From NCBI GenBank assembly GCA_014925825.1, contig JACGCK010000242.1, positions 1 through 61,222 of the forward strand: a DNA stretch of 61,222 bases. The letters are read 5' to 3'. A model generated the notes under the pieces. The model was not told the DNA's origin, did no database searches, and worked only from the letters and a program-made list of their open reading frames with translations. Shown piece after piece: positions 38,280-53,309 of the stretch; position 1 is the stretch's first letter, and each line of letters starts with the position of its first letter. A program made the position numbers and the translations under genes. The DNA is from Pholiota molesta (lineage: Eukaryota > Basidiomycota > Agaricomycetes > Agaricales > Strophariaceae).

Positions 38280-39728
38280 TCAGTGCCTCCAAGCATCCAC
38301 GATTCCGTAGTAGGCAGGTTTTTTAACGAGGTTCTAAGAACGTGGTTTCTTCCGTTAGCCTAAAATAGGCAAATTCTCCCAAACGGTGATCAACACTGAC
38401 CTCATCCCACGGGCATGCAGCGCCTTGCCCCGCAAACACGCCTGGCACCCAAGAATACTTGATCGGCATCCTAGTCAAAAACGTGTTTATTTGAGGATTG
38501 TGGAGCAACCGCACCTTATCCGTCCAGTCCCACACAGTGACGCCGACGCAGCCCTTCACCGCCTTGCACGCAGAAACCACCGTCTCATAATCCGCCTTCT
38601 GCTGCGCCAAAAGCGCGTCCGTCACAGGCAGGGTCATCCGGATGTCCAGCTCCGTGATAGCGACCTCCACGCCGAGGCTGGTGAAGGCCTCCAGGTTCTC
38701 CCGGATCGTGGTGGGCAGCGCGCCGACGATGAGGTGGCCCTGGATGCCGATGCCGTCGATGGGCACGCGGTCCTGCTTCAGCTGTTTGACGAGGTTGAAC
38801 ATGGCCGTGGACTTGTTGCTGAGGCCTTCGATGTTGTAGTCGTTGATGTAGAGTTTCGCTCGGGGATCAGCGGAGCGCGCGGACCGCAATGCGAGAGGAA
38901 TGTAGCCAGGCCCGATGGTGGTGTAGAAGACGGACTCGCGGAAGGTTCCATCATCGTTGAAGGGTTCTTCAAGTCCATTAGATTATATTTGCGTGAGAAA
39001 GGGAAAGACATACCGTTGACGACATCCCAACTATCTTCATTGAATGTAAGTACATGTCGGATAACAGCTGAGTGTCAAGAGATAAAACATACAGCTACAA
39101 CGTCATTAGCGAGATGTCGGGTGAAAAAAATGCTGGCGTAACTTACATGTCGCCTTTGTAATGTTTGACTAGTGTATGACAATGGGTCTCGATGATGGAG
39201 CTGAGTGTCGCGTTGTCAAAATTTCCTGCGGTCACCCAAGGCGCAAGCTGGCTATGCCAGACACAGTTATGACCTGTGGACATATCATTTCATTCAGAAG
39301 ATTTTTCACATGAACGCAATACTTTGTGTACCTCGAACGAGTTGTCGGTTTTTCTTGGCCAAATCCACGATTTGGTCTCCGGCTGCAAACGTGAAATTAC
39401 CTCGAGTTGGTTCAGTTGCATACTTTGCACAGTCGAATTGAGTAAAGCATGCATGTCGAAAATGAAGCAAGTCATACCCATTTCATGCTGTTTCCCTGGT
39501 GAAGAGTCAGTAACAAAAATGTCATGAAATGATAAAACCTACAGGTGTGAGCTGTCCAAAATCTTGAGTGTTTCCCAGTTGCTTCACATAGGGCGCATCG
39601 GTAAGTTCTGGGTTGTCCGTTGCAGATCCAAAGTAGATCTTCCCGGATTCCTTGGCCAATATGTTAAGCTGAGCTGAAGCAAATGGAATGCTGAGCAAAA
39701 TAGTTGAAGATACAACAGAGATATGCAT
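38280..39728 (-). CDS. GH10 endo-1,4-beta-xylanase without CBM, second tandem copy
   Basis: The signal peptide [19 protein letters not shown] is followed by [19 protein letters not shown]. The GH10 blocks are [47 protein letters not shown] and [11 protein letters not shown]. The end [14 protein letters not shown], then [13 protein letters not shown], stops at 38280. It is in tandem with the copy at 36183 and shares its domain layout. The exon encoding residues after YIND is locally GC-rich. It is a secreted xylanase. Confidence 0.92.
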
Positions 39729-40740
39729 GGCTGCGTGGCGAAGGAACTTACACCAAAGTGACCCACATATTCTACCGCATTTTAAATGATTTGAGATATT
39801 ACACTAGGAATGTTGAAACGGTGCGAACACACCAATGAATGTTGCGCTATCGCCCTCTTAGGAACGCGAACCACGCGCAGAACGCATCAGCTGGTATACA
39901 GCAGGACAAAAGCCGATGAAGACAACATTTCGTGGGGGTGTTTCTCCTGAGATTCCCCGAGGTCGCGTAAATGTATTGCAAATTTATGTAAAGTGGAGAG
40001 TAGAGCACATCGAGGATGGGTGGATAACTCAGGGGCGAACTTGACGGGCAAACGTAGGAGAAAATAAATCTCTGCAATTGGAAAGGCAACATCGGTACCG
40101 CATCAGGATGGTTCTAAGCAAAAGGAGAAGCGCACAGTATGAAATGTAGCCACGGCCCGCCATCGACTTCCTAGTGGATTGCTTATTCTGGGAATATATC
40201 GCTTGCGAGTCGCGAGTTGAATCAGGTGGTTGCAGAAATTTTCAGAAGGGACGTTTCTCATGAATTCAGGGGAAGGGATTGCATTAATCATTAAGAACGG
40301 ACAAACATACAAAGAAGATGTAGGTGCTGCACAGCCCTTTGGAAATATCCTCTCCCGAAATCACCTCCACATCCTGGGCATCAGCCGAAGCGACGCCTCC
40401 AAGGAGGAGAAAACGGTATAAAGCAAGGACGTCCTAGGACTGACTGCACCCAACGCTTATGCGCCTTGGGTTACTCTAGGGGACGGGAACGCGGACAAGG
40501 AGGCGGAAAAGCTTGTACCGAGCCCGAACTTTTATGTCCACAGTGTTTTGTTCAAAGAGCCACAATGGGCCTTGTCAGGCTTTTATATGGTGCTGTGTAG
40601 CTGTTATGTAACTTATTCTCACGCCGGGAGGGACTGGCCCGGAGAGAATCACAGGGGCGTGGACGAGCGTCCAGCGCACTCCTCCAATGTGCAATATAAA
40701 TCGTCCTTGTTCGCCTCGCGTCCCGTCCTTATACCACTAA
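39729..40740. other. Divergent intergenic region
   Basis: This holds the promoters of the GH10 gene (-) and the PEX11-like gene (+). TATAAATCG near 40695 is a possible TATA box for PEX11. ORFs here are short and unrecognisable. Confidence 0.4.
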
Positions 40741-41953
40741 ATGTCGCGAGCGTCAAAGCCTCTCACCCTAGCCCGTCTCAACGACCTTATCCTGGGTTCT
40801 TTTGCGAATGTGAAGCCATCGGAGACCCTCGACCATCTTGTGCGATATTTGGGGACATGGAGTGGTAGCGAGTTGCGTACTTCCTTTCTTTGATTAGTGT
40901 ACATTAGCTGAAATTTCCAATAAAGCAAACTTTTCATGGTGAATCATGTCCTGCGATGTGTCAATTAGCTTGTCGTCTGATGCTATAATTCTGTAGCTCA
41001 TTCAATACGCGCTCAAGCTTATTGTGCCATTTCTCGAACTCCGAGCACGCCTTCAACACCGCGCAGGACTCCGCGCCGCACCCAAAAGCCAAACTGCAGA
41101 TGCTTACAACAAGTTTAGTAGCCTAATAGGTGACTCGCGTACCTTATGGAGAATCTGGGGTGAGCAGAATTTTTCCTTTACCAGAAGGACTACATGCTAA
41201 GATCAGACATATTACCTAGGTCTTCTTCCTATCGTTCAATGGTTGATATCTCTGGAGAGAAGCCCACCCGCGACACGACGGCTTCTCACAATCGAGCGTC
41301 TACAGGGATGGTCAATGCTGGCATATTATCCCTTGGAGCACCTGTATTATCTCGGTCTCCGCGGTATCATACCATCTACTATTCCCTCGCCTTTCAGCCT
41401 GTTCTCACCCAAGAAGACAAGATTGACACTTGACTTCAACAAGATCGCGCTGTGGTCAACTCGGTTCTGGGCGGCATATGTCTTCCTCCACTTCGCCCAC
41501 CTAATCGAAGACAGAAAGTTGTTGAAGCAAAGACATAGCTCTATTCGCAAGGCAAAAGGCACTGGCTTGTCCCGCGAGGAAAAGAAAGAGATGCAAGAGC
41601 GTTGGGATGCTTTCTGGTCTGAAGTGGTGATCAACCTGGGGTACTTGCCGCTGACGGTGCATTGGTACGTCGCCATCACAATCGAGGCAGGTGTCCTATC
41701 TCACCCATTGACATTCAATGTGTAGGTCTTTGGAAAAGGGGTTGTTCAAAAATGAGGTTTGTCGTTCCGTGTATGCCTTCTTCGTGTGTCAATTGACTTG
41801 CCTTAGATTTGGGTCGCGGCCTTCGGGCTTGTTGCTGCTGTAGCTTCTTTCAGGACTGGGTGGAAAGCAACTGCGCTTCCCCCACCTCCGGAGAAAAAAG
41901 AAGAGGCTGTAGAAGCTCCAGATGCTGTCTCGGCGTATGATTTATCTTCATAA
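40741..41953 (+). CDS. Peroxisomal membrane protein, PEX11-like (PEX11C type)
   Basis: The start MSRASKPLTLARLNDLILGS leads to ETLDHLVRYLGTWSGS. A 13-base micro-exon at 40926-40938 encodes KLFM and joins in frame to LIQYALKLIVPFLELRARL, the conserved PEX11 amphipathic region. Later blocks are GLLPIVQWLISLE, LEHLYYLGLRGII and ALWSTRFWAAYVFLHFAHL. Two small exons follow, and the C-terminus is acidic with a proline run, stopping at 41951-41953. PEX11 proteins bend and divide peroxisome membranes and are needed for peroxisome proliferation. The direct neighbours on the right are three alcohol oxidase genes, enzymes that are peroxisomal in methylotrophic yeasts. Confidence 0.85.
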
Positions 41954-42859
41954 ATAGAGATATTCCGGGTTACGATGATTATCACACGAATAATCAGCAT
42001 CAAGTTTTAGCAACCTGCAGCTTGATCGCGTTTGCGTGGAGAAAACCTGAAATGCGATCAAAGCTATCCAGTTACGCGCTAGGCATCGTTGTGTGCTAAA
42101 TGCGATCAAAGCTCTGCTATCCAGGTACTCGCTAAGCATCGTTGTGTGCTAAATGCGCTCTTCCCTACTCATCCACTCATGATGCGCAATTGCATTGCAG
42201 AAGATATCGTAAGCTGTTGAAACCCGGTGTGCGCAACAAGGTTATTTTAATACCTTGTTAATTTTATGCTACTGACAAATTAGTCTCTCCATAAGGACTC
42301 AATCGCAATTAGCTTCATCGAATCTGTCTTAACATTAACGACATCAGGACCCATGGCTTCGCATCGTGGTGTCGATAACCCTGGCCTGAGAAAAGATTGA
42401 CTTAAGTCCAATCAGCTTCTGAGGTCAGTTTGAATGTCTGACTTCTGAAAAGGCGCGAAGCCCTGCCAATACACTGTCTGAAGCTTCTCTATCAGATTCT
42501 GGAGGACGCGCGCCCTGATGAACTGCCATTTCAGTGCTACAGATGTAGAAGGCCAAATGATCGACCGACGTTCAACATATCAACTAGTATGTTCTGATGA
42601 CTATTATTAACCCGACACCATTTTGCATTGCATGATGTGCTGAGCAGGATTGTGGGTTCGATGACCCTTGGCCTCGGCCACTTTTCAGCCGATCTTGTTT
42701 ACTCTGGTCTAACCTCATTTTTTAACGCATTTTGATCAGAAGGCAGGAACTCCTCGACGGACCCGCTTCTCAGATACAGATAAATACCTTCATTTGTTCA
42801 GGAATGATGAACATCAACCAACCCATTCTAATTCCTAAAGTGTCAGCTCTGATACAATC
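41954..42859. other. Intergenic, upstream of the alcohol oxidase array
   Basis: This is the probable promoter region of alcohol oxidase A. ATAAATACC near 42781 is a candidate TATA element. An imperfect tandem duplication lies at 42049-42150. Confidence 0.45.
42049..42150. repeat. Imperfect tandem duplication, about 50 bases per unit
   Basis: Both units begin AAATGCGATCAAAGCT and contain ATCCAG, CGCTA and AGGCATCGTTGTGTGCT or AAGCATCGTTGTGTGCT. They differ by small insertions and substitutions. Confidence 0.75.
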
Positions 42860-45382
42860 ATGGCTGATAACACCTACGATATCATCTTTGCTGGAGGTAC
42901 GTGCCTCCCTCCACAGAACCAATCAATGATCCTTTTACTCACATCAACAATAGGAGGAGCTGCTGCGTGTATCACTGCAGGCCGTCTCGCGGATGCCGAT
43001 CCTTCTCTGAAAATCCTTGTAGGTCCATGCCGCGATATCCATAGAAGGTTATCATTGATATCCTTCGCCAATCACAGATCGTCGAGGCCGGTCCCCACAC
43101 CGAAGAGCTCCACATCCACATCCAGCCTGGCCGCCACTTCAACAACATCATCTCTGGCAAGGAGGTCTTCTCCTTCCACTTCGGCAAAGGCGGAAAGGGA
43201 ACCGGAGAGCGCACGCATCTTGTCCCTGCCGGACGCGCGCTCGGTGGTGGCTCTGCGATTAACTGTACGCGACATTCTAATCGTATCTTCAATTAGTTCA
43301 GAAACTGATTAGATGATTAGTTGCCATGTACATGAGGCCCGCCCCTTCTGACTATGATGATTGGGAGACTGTCCACGGAAACGAAGGATGGAGTTCAAAG
43401 GAGTTGATTCCTCTCTTGAAGAAGGTGAATGGTGAATGAATACTTGCTTGAGATCAATTCTAACCAATCATCCAGGCCGAGACTTATCAATCCGGAGACA
43501 ACCTCGCTGCCCATGGGTACAACGGCCCTCTCAAAATCTCTTTCGCTCCAGGCGGCTACAACGTTGCCGAGGAGCTGCTCGACATTGGAAAGGCTACCGA
43601 GGCCGACCATGGTGCCACCGCTGACTTGAATGATTTCACTGAGACAGCGCTCAACAAGTGGGGTGTAAGCTACAATCTTTCCATTTGTCACTTAGCAGAT
43701 AACTGATTTGCGCTATTTATAACAGAGGATCCAAAGGTGATCTAAGAAAAGAAAATTATCCCTGATTTTCGTGCAACTGACATTGTGTGTCTTCTTCAGA
43801 TATGTCGACAACAAGACTGGTAGACGGTCTGACACTGCCCATCACTACATCTACAACGCCAAACACCCGAACTTGACCATTCTCGTGAGGCACAAGGTGA
43901 CCCGGGTCATCTTTGAGGGTACCAAGGCCGTTGGCGTCGAGTACATCGACGATACCATTGGACGCGCTAAGGGTGTCGCTGAGAAGCTCGTGGCCAAGGC
44001 TGCGAAACTCGTCGTCCTTTCTGCTGGTGCCTTCGGTACCCCCTCCATCCTCGAGCGATCCGGTGTCGGTGCAAAGTCTGTCTTGGAGAAGAATGGCATC
44101 AAGCAGATCGTTGACCTCCCAGGCGTTGGCGAGAACTACATGGGTGCGTATTGATTGTTATTATCGTGGTGGTTCCGGGTGATGCTGACGAATGAATGTT
44201 TAGACCACAATATTCTCTTCACCCCATACCATGCCAGCGATGATGCCGAGACCATGGATTTGGCCTTCCGAGGCAGCCCAGAGGAGACTGAAGGTCCATA
44301 ATACCTTCATCGTAATGGTTTGATGTATGTTGATCATTTTCCCTCACAGAACTTAATCAGCAATGGTTCAAGAACGGAACGGGTCTCTTGTCCAACAAGT
44401 CGGTATACTTACATATTTCTAATCATCTCCTCTGACATCCTTTTCTTGACAGCGGTGTTGATGGAGGAATCAAGCTCAGGCCTACAGAGGCTGAATTGAA
44501 GACGTTGTCTCCCACCTTCGACGAGCGATGGAAGACCTACTATGCCGACAAGCCCGACAAGCCGGTCATGATCATCGCTACCATGGCCGCGTATGTTGGT
44601 TTGAACCCCGAGGTTCCTCGCGCCAAGTACTTCAGCGTTGCCTACTTTTCGACCCACCCTGCCTCCACTGGAAGCGTCCATATTACCTCTGCGACTGATG
44701 TTTATGCTCCTCTGGACTTCCAACCTGGCTTCCTCGACGAGTATGTACCATCATACTATCTCTATTCCGGATTTTTAAAAAATAAATTCTAACTTTTCTG
44801 TCAGCCCTGCCGATGTTGTTACTTTGAGATGGGCGTACAAGCGTGTTCGAGAACTCGCTCGCCGCATGAAGTACTACCGTGGCGAACTTGTCGTTGGTCA
44901 CCCTCAATTCTCCAAGAACAGCCCTGCTGCTGTTGGCAACGAGCCTGGACCTATCCCTTTGGATGCTCCTCGCATTCAGTACTCCGCTGAAGACGATGCC
45001 GCCATCGACGAGTACCACAAGCAGAACGTTGAGACCACATGGCACTCTGTATGCACGATTTTCTGATGAAATTGCGTATCCTTTGCTCATCATTTGTCCT
45101 TCAGATCGGCACAGCTGCCATGAAGCCCCGCGAAAAGGGTGGTGTCGTTGACTCCAAGTTGAACGTATATGGAACCAGCAACCTCAAGGTTGGAGGTACG
45201 CACTTTTCATTTTTGGAGAAATTGGATTGGCTAACTGATGACTCTTCCCCTCTGTAGACTGCAGTATCACGCCAGGAAACGTCGCCGCGAACACCTACAG
45301 TACCGCTATCGCTATCGGCGAGAAGGCTGCTGTCATTATTGCTGAGGAACTCGGCATCAAGGGCGTTACCGCCCGCCCGTGA
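42860..45382 (+). CDS. Alcohol (methanol) oxidase, GMC family AA3_3, copy A
   Basis: The start MADNTYDIIFAGG joins through two introns to GAAACITAGRLADADPSLK and IVEAGPHTEELHIHIQPGR, the FAD-binding beta-alpha-beta fold. Further blocks are AGRALGGGSAINFAMYMRP, SDYDDWETVHGNEGW, VVLSAGAFGTPSILERSG and VDLPGVGENYMDHN. The catalytic His lies in ETTWHSIGTAAMKPREKGG and the partner Asn/His region in GNVAANTYSTAIAIGEKAA. The C-terminus is VTARP. The sequence fits the AA3_3 alcohol oxidases, which oxidise methanol and other short alcohols to aldehydes and produce H2O2. Codon choice is more C-ending than in copies B and C, suggesting stronger expression. All splice junctions keep frame. Confidence 0.92.
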
Positions 45383-46488
45383 CTATCGCACGGGAATGCT
45401 GCGTCTCGGATTGGCTCTAAATTATGAAGGCATTGGAAGCTCGTCTTATATTGAACTGTGTATTACTCGCCGAACGTCGTTCAAATATCATTATCTCAAA
45501 AAATTAAATTTGAATTTGCTCGATATGTGGTTTGTTTGAGAGTGCTGCTAACGGACATTGCTAGGAGCCCTGGACGTTGCGAAAAATTTAAAGACGATCG
45601 TCGAGGAAAGATTACAACCGACCAGCAACCGACGCTTGACCGACGCGACATCTGATAAACGTATGACACTTTGATTATCGTTAAATTATCGCTGATAACA
45701 CCTGTGACGCCGACGATATGTTCGTGACAGTGACCGTTGAACGTTGAACGTTGCCGTTGATGAAGTTGAACGTTTGAACACCTCCTTCCTCACGTTCATC
45801 CTGTATCGTCTAAATCTGTGTGCCACTTATTCCACGCCTTGAACTAAGCCAAAAACATTGCTTGGAGCCGACTCCGATTATATGTACAGCTTGTCCTGAA
45901 GCGCACGTTTTGACTCCCGGTTCCAAAACGGGTTTCGTCCTCGCAATCGCCACTTCCAGAATTCAGAGCACATCAATCATGAGCATCTCTTTTGGAATAG
46001 GAAGATACTTACTATGTGTTTGTATCACGCGATACGAAGTAGTATGACCGCCTGAGAGGAGGACCTGGGTTTCCCGGTCTGAGTGGGGCTCCTTCCCATG
46101 TATCAGTATGGCTCAGAGTGCGTATCTCTTAGCTATATCTCTGCAAAAATTGGAACTTATTATTGACGATACAAGCTCACAACATGTACAGTATATCGTT
46201 GTTTGAAATAAGAGTCTATCATCGAAGCATGGCCCGATATGCGATTGCAGAAAATGCCTTTCCTGGCGTTCCTATCATCGCCTTCATTTGTCTTCTGCGC
46301 CTATTTTGAACAGCTACCTCCGGCAGGAAAGGTCTTACCTTAGCCCGCGCCTTGCCGCGCTCCACGAGAAGCAGCTATAGGTATCTTGCTCCTATTGAGA
46401 CTCCAGACAAGCGGAATGCCGCCACTATAAAAGGGTTCCCATATTTCAGTGCGTTTACTTCGTCCCAGCTACCTCTACATAATTGCAG
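45383..46488. other. Intergenic between alcohol oxidases A and B
   Basis: This is the 3' flank of copy A and the promoter of copy B. Short GTTGAACG repeats occur near 45736-45770. No gene is recognised. Confidence 0.4.
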
Positions 46489-49208
<2,720 letters not shown>

Positions 49209-49811
49209 TACATTTGTAACATTGAAAGCATCTATAAATGGCAATGTATTTTACAACTTCGAGCGTTAAGTGTTTCGTCCTACAAACTTTATAAAAATCA
49301 AAATGAGCAAATTCCGAACATCACGCAGCGCTGTGATATGCATCCACTTCAAGGATCAAAATACTGCGGACCAGAAATAGTGAGCCTGCTCAAATCAAAA
49401 CGGCATCCGATTAACCTTTCTACTTTTGGAGGAGTGGGCGCCATTTCGAACATGAAAAGCTCGAATAACAACGTTCGATTGTTACTGGACGAGTGAGAAC
49501 TATCAACGGCTCTCTCAAATGCCATGCAGGTGCATGAATCAACGCCTTCCACATGCAACATTTTCTGGAACACTTGTCTACCGTCTACCGTAACGTTCTT
49601 CGAACATTCTTGTGAAAGGTATAGCCCTCTTGTGAAAGGTATACCCCTTCAAAGAATTGCATCAGATGTCCGACGCTCACGATCTACCTCGGTGGTAGGT
49701 GGTGATACAGAGCCGATGATTGACAAGTTTGCATATAAATATGACTTGATCAACCTGAAGTTATGCTGAACCTCAAGTAACTCCCCCGCGTTACCTACGA
49801 TCTCAACCAGC
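49209..49811. other. Intergenic between alcohol oxidases B and C
   Basis: This is the presumed promoter of copy C, with a short tandem repeat at 49609-49648. No gene is recognised. Confidence 0.4.
49609..49648. repeat. 20-base tandem repeat upstream of alcohol oxidase C
   Basis: CTTGTGAAAGGTATA followed by GCCCT or CCCCT occurs twice in direct succession, about 165 bases before the start of copy C. Confidence 0.75.
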
Positions 49812-52534
49812 ATGACTTCCGCAGATACTGGCGTCTACGACATAATTTTTGCAGGCGGTGTGTAGCACCAATTTCGAAGAGGACAGTTGAATGATTTAAA
49901 TTCAGGTGGTGCCAGTGCTTGCATTACCGCAGGTCGCCTAGCAGAAGCCGATCCAAATTTGAAAATACTTGTAAATGGCATTTTTTGGCCCTTTGAGCTT
50001 GTCAAATTAACATTTGCCTTCAGATCGTCGAAGCTGGCCCGCATACGCGCGACGTGGTTGACCATATTCAACCAGCTCGATTCTTTTCGGCCTTGACGCA
50101 GCCCAAAGAGACTTTCACATTCCATGTGAGCAAACCCAGCGAAGCTCTTCTCGGGCGTTCCCCTATTGTGCCAAGTGGAAGAGCTCTGGGTGGAGGCTCC
50201 GCCGTCAATTGTACGAGGTTTCTCGAATGGCCTAGCGGTTGACGTTGAATCCGGTTTTATCAGTGATGGTCTATAATCGGGCTCCTGCTTCTGATTATGA
50301 CGATTGGGAAACTGTCTACGGAAATAAAGGTTGGGCTCATCAAGCCTCATCCCCTTATTGAAGAAAGTTTGTGCTTTATCCGAAGCCAAGGTTCCATTTT
50401 TTCCAGTGTTCTGATATATCTATCGCATAGGCCGAAACATATCAAGCGGAATCCACGAACGATACCCACGGAACATCAGGTCCAATTAAAGTATCTTACG
50501 CGCCCAATCTGTACAACATTGCAGAGAACTTTCTAGAAGTAGCCCAGGCTATTGACCCGGCGCGGCCGTTGACCCAGGATATGAACGATTTCTCGACTAC
50601 GGATCAATACGGTGTAAGGTTAATTCGATGTTCACAAATATCACAAAATATTCACCCTTTACTTACCATTTCAGCGTCTTGAAAGGTAAGTCAGCTAAGA
50701 TAATTTAGTTTTACTAACCGCAAACATCTGCTATTAGGTACATTGATGTCAAAACTGGGAAAAGATCCGATACCGCTCATCAGTATATCTATAATCAAGA
50801 ACATAACACTAACTTGGAGGTATTGGTCCGACATCGCGTAGTTCGCATCCTTTTCGAGTCAGTCGCTCCCTCACCAATAGTCTTGAAAACTCATCAGAAC
50901 ACGCTTTCAGAGGCACCCGTGCCACCGGGATTGAATATGTGGACGATTCCATCGGTAAAATCGGGGGCGATTCGGCTAAAAAGACTGCACGAGCTTCCCG
51001 TCTTGTTGTTCTCTCTGCAGGCTCCTTTGGTACGCCTTCCATTCTCGAGCGATCTGGCATTGGGGCGCAATCAATCCTGGAGAAGAATGGTGTGAAGCAA
51101 CTTGTTGACCTTCCAGGAGTCGGTGAACACTATCTCGGTATGATCAAATATTCCGATTCTAGTAGGCCCGTATTGTTGACTATTTCAACAGACCACAACA
51201 TAATTTTCCTCCCATTCGTCGCCAGCGAGGATGCCGATACCTTAGATCATATTTTCCGAGGGTCAAAGGACGACATAGCATGTACGAATATGTTGTGCCT
51301 TATCCTCAGCTGGATATTCTAAGGAGTTGTGTATTTCTAGTCGAAGAGGAAAAGTGGCTGAAAACTGGTCAAGGATTGATGGCGCAAAAGTGAGCTTTCT
51401 TGAGTTATGCAGGCCTATTGATTGATTTTAATATTCCATTACAGTGGGGTTAATGCTGCTGTTAAACTTAGACCCAATGCAAAGGAACTGGCGAGTTTGT
51501 CACCAGACTTTGATCATCGATGGCAAACCTATTTCGTCAATGCTCCCGATAAAACAGTCATGACCATGGCACCGATGGCTGCGTAAATACCAAGTCCACC
51601 TCATTCCCTGCGAAATCTAACCTATCCTATTAGATATGTTGGTCTAGACCCTGCAGTTCCTCGTGAAAAACATTTTTGCATGCTGTATTTCACAGTATGT
51701 CTTCCTGCATTATATCGTACAATACGAGCACTCATTATTGTTCAAACTACTCCAGTCTTATCCGGTGTCCGTCGGACGAGTGCATATCACCTCAGGAAGT
51801 AACCCTTATGCACCGACAGATTTTGAAAGCGGATATTTAAATGAGTGAGTAAAACACTTGGAACAAGTATCATATGTACAATAAAACTGACGGGCCCGAC
51901 GTAGTCCCGCTGATGTCGTTGTGCTACGATGGGCATATAAGCGTGCCCGTGAATATGCACGTCGACTGAAATATTATCGTGGTGATTTGGTTACTGCGCA
52001 TCCTCGATTCAAACTAGGAAGTGCTGCAGCACCCAATCTTGTTGCCTCTCCAGTAGCACTTTCTGCTCCAGATATTGTCTATTCACCCGAGGATGACGAA
52101 GCGATTGATGAGTTTACTCGAATGACAGGTCCGTTATCACCCATTCAATTTGCTGACGGAGTACTCACTAGTTCAATTCAGTTGAAACAACATGGCATTC
52201 AGTAAGTGCATACAATCTGGTCTTGCAATACAATGGCTGGGTACTCAGAGTCACGTCTTGGATAGCTTGGAACTTGTGCATGAAACCCCGCGATCAAGGG
52301 GGAGTGGTCGACGAAAGATTGAACGTCTACGGCGTACAAGGCCTCAAATTGCTGGTACGTCGTGAATAATAAATTAGGTCGCTAAAAATAATTAACGCCA
52401 TTTTGCGTAAAGACTGTAGTATCGCTCCAGCTAACGTGGGATCGAACACATACAACACAGCAATTGCTATTGGGGAGAAGGCTGCTGTCATTATTGCTGA
52501 AGATTTGGGCATCAAACGTGTCTCAGCGGTATGA
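49812..52534 (+). pseudogene. Alcohol oxidase AA3_3, copy C, with two frame breaks
   Basis: The start MTSADTGVYDIIFAGG and the exon order follow copy B. Blocks are ASACITAGRLAEADPNLK, GRALGGGSAVN, SDYDDWETVYGNKGW, LVVLSAGSFGTPSILERSG, SYPVSVGRVHITSGSNPYA and NVGSNTYNTAIAIGEKAAV. Two single-base losses break the frame. One is near 50333, where GGTTGGGCTCATCAAGC would need a fourth G before CTCATC to continue as GWGSSSLIPLLKK. The other is near 52278 in the catalytic-His exon, where copy B reads GGAACTTGCGCGATG and copy C reads GGAACTTGTGCATG. All splice sites look normal. It could be a young pseudogene or an intact gene with two sequencing deletions. The intact remainder argues for either a very recent loss or an error. 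Confidence 0.75.
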
Positions 52535-52771
52535 TATACCTGTAGCATTATAAGCTTTACAAAATGTTAATGTGTTTTTTTTTTTCGAACTCTAGCAATT
52601 GTGAATTTATTGTCTTCTTCTAGTGGATTTTTGAACAAGCTTGGTTCTCCACGTCCCGGTTTTTTAAACCCATGCCCTTTGTGGCATTTCGCCGTTTCAA
52701 GGATCGGGAGCGGCCTATCATGTCTTGAATTATTTATTTACAGCCAGTTCATTTATTATTTCTGTAGCTTT

Positions 52772-52869
52772 GTTGGAGCAGATACCTACGACACCTCATA
52801 GCGGTTGGCGAGAGAGCAGCAGTCTTTATTAGAGAAGATCTTGAAAACAAGGGTGTCAATGCAGCGTAG
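52772..52869 (+). pseudogene. Relic of a fourth alcohol oxidase C-terminus
   Basis: The sequence reads VGADTYDTS, then after one missing base AVGERAAVFIREDL and NKGVNAA with a stop. This matches the last 30 or so codons of the GMC genes (NTYNTAIAIGEKAAV, then IIAEDLGIKGV). Nothing upstream of it is alignable by eye. It lies about 240 bases after copy C and marks a decayed fourth tandem unit. Confidence 0.7.
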
Positions 52870-53309
52870 CCATATCGCTTTTTTTCTTTCCTTCGACTTA
52901 CAGCTCTTTTATGGGACACATATTTAATGACATTTAAGCAGCATCATCAACAGATCCATGGGGCCCTCAGACAGGGCCTTATTATTCTCATTAAAATCCA
53001 CCGGGGGTTTGAATCTGCCTGTGTGCATTTTTAATGCGTTTGGCCTTGGTTTGGCCAACGTTACAGCCTGACTCTGCCTGAGTGCGCGAAGGAAGCTCGC
53101 AGTGCCAACGCTCGGCATCAACTCGGCATCCCCCGGCGCGCTCGAAATCAAAACGCGTGACGTAACGCGTCCAAGTCACGCTCGAGCGCATTTGTGGCAC
53201 TCCGACAACACTACGACTCCCACCTCCAGTCAAGGCATACAACCACAAACTCCCATACAACCGCTCCGGACTTTTCGTAGCTCAACCTTATTGGATTCTT
53301 TTCTCTGAA
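52870..53309. other. Intergenic upstream of the RFC gene
   Basis: This is the likely promoter of the RFC gene. GACGTAACGCGT near 53160 is GC-rich, as expected for a replication gene promoter in fungi. No gene is seen. Confidence 0.4.
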
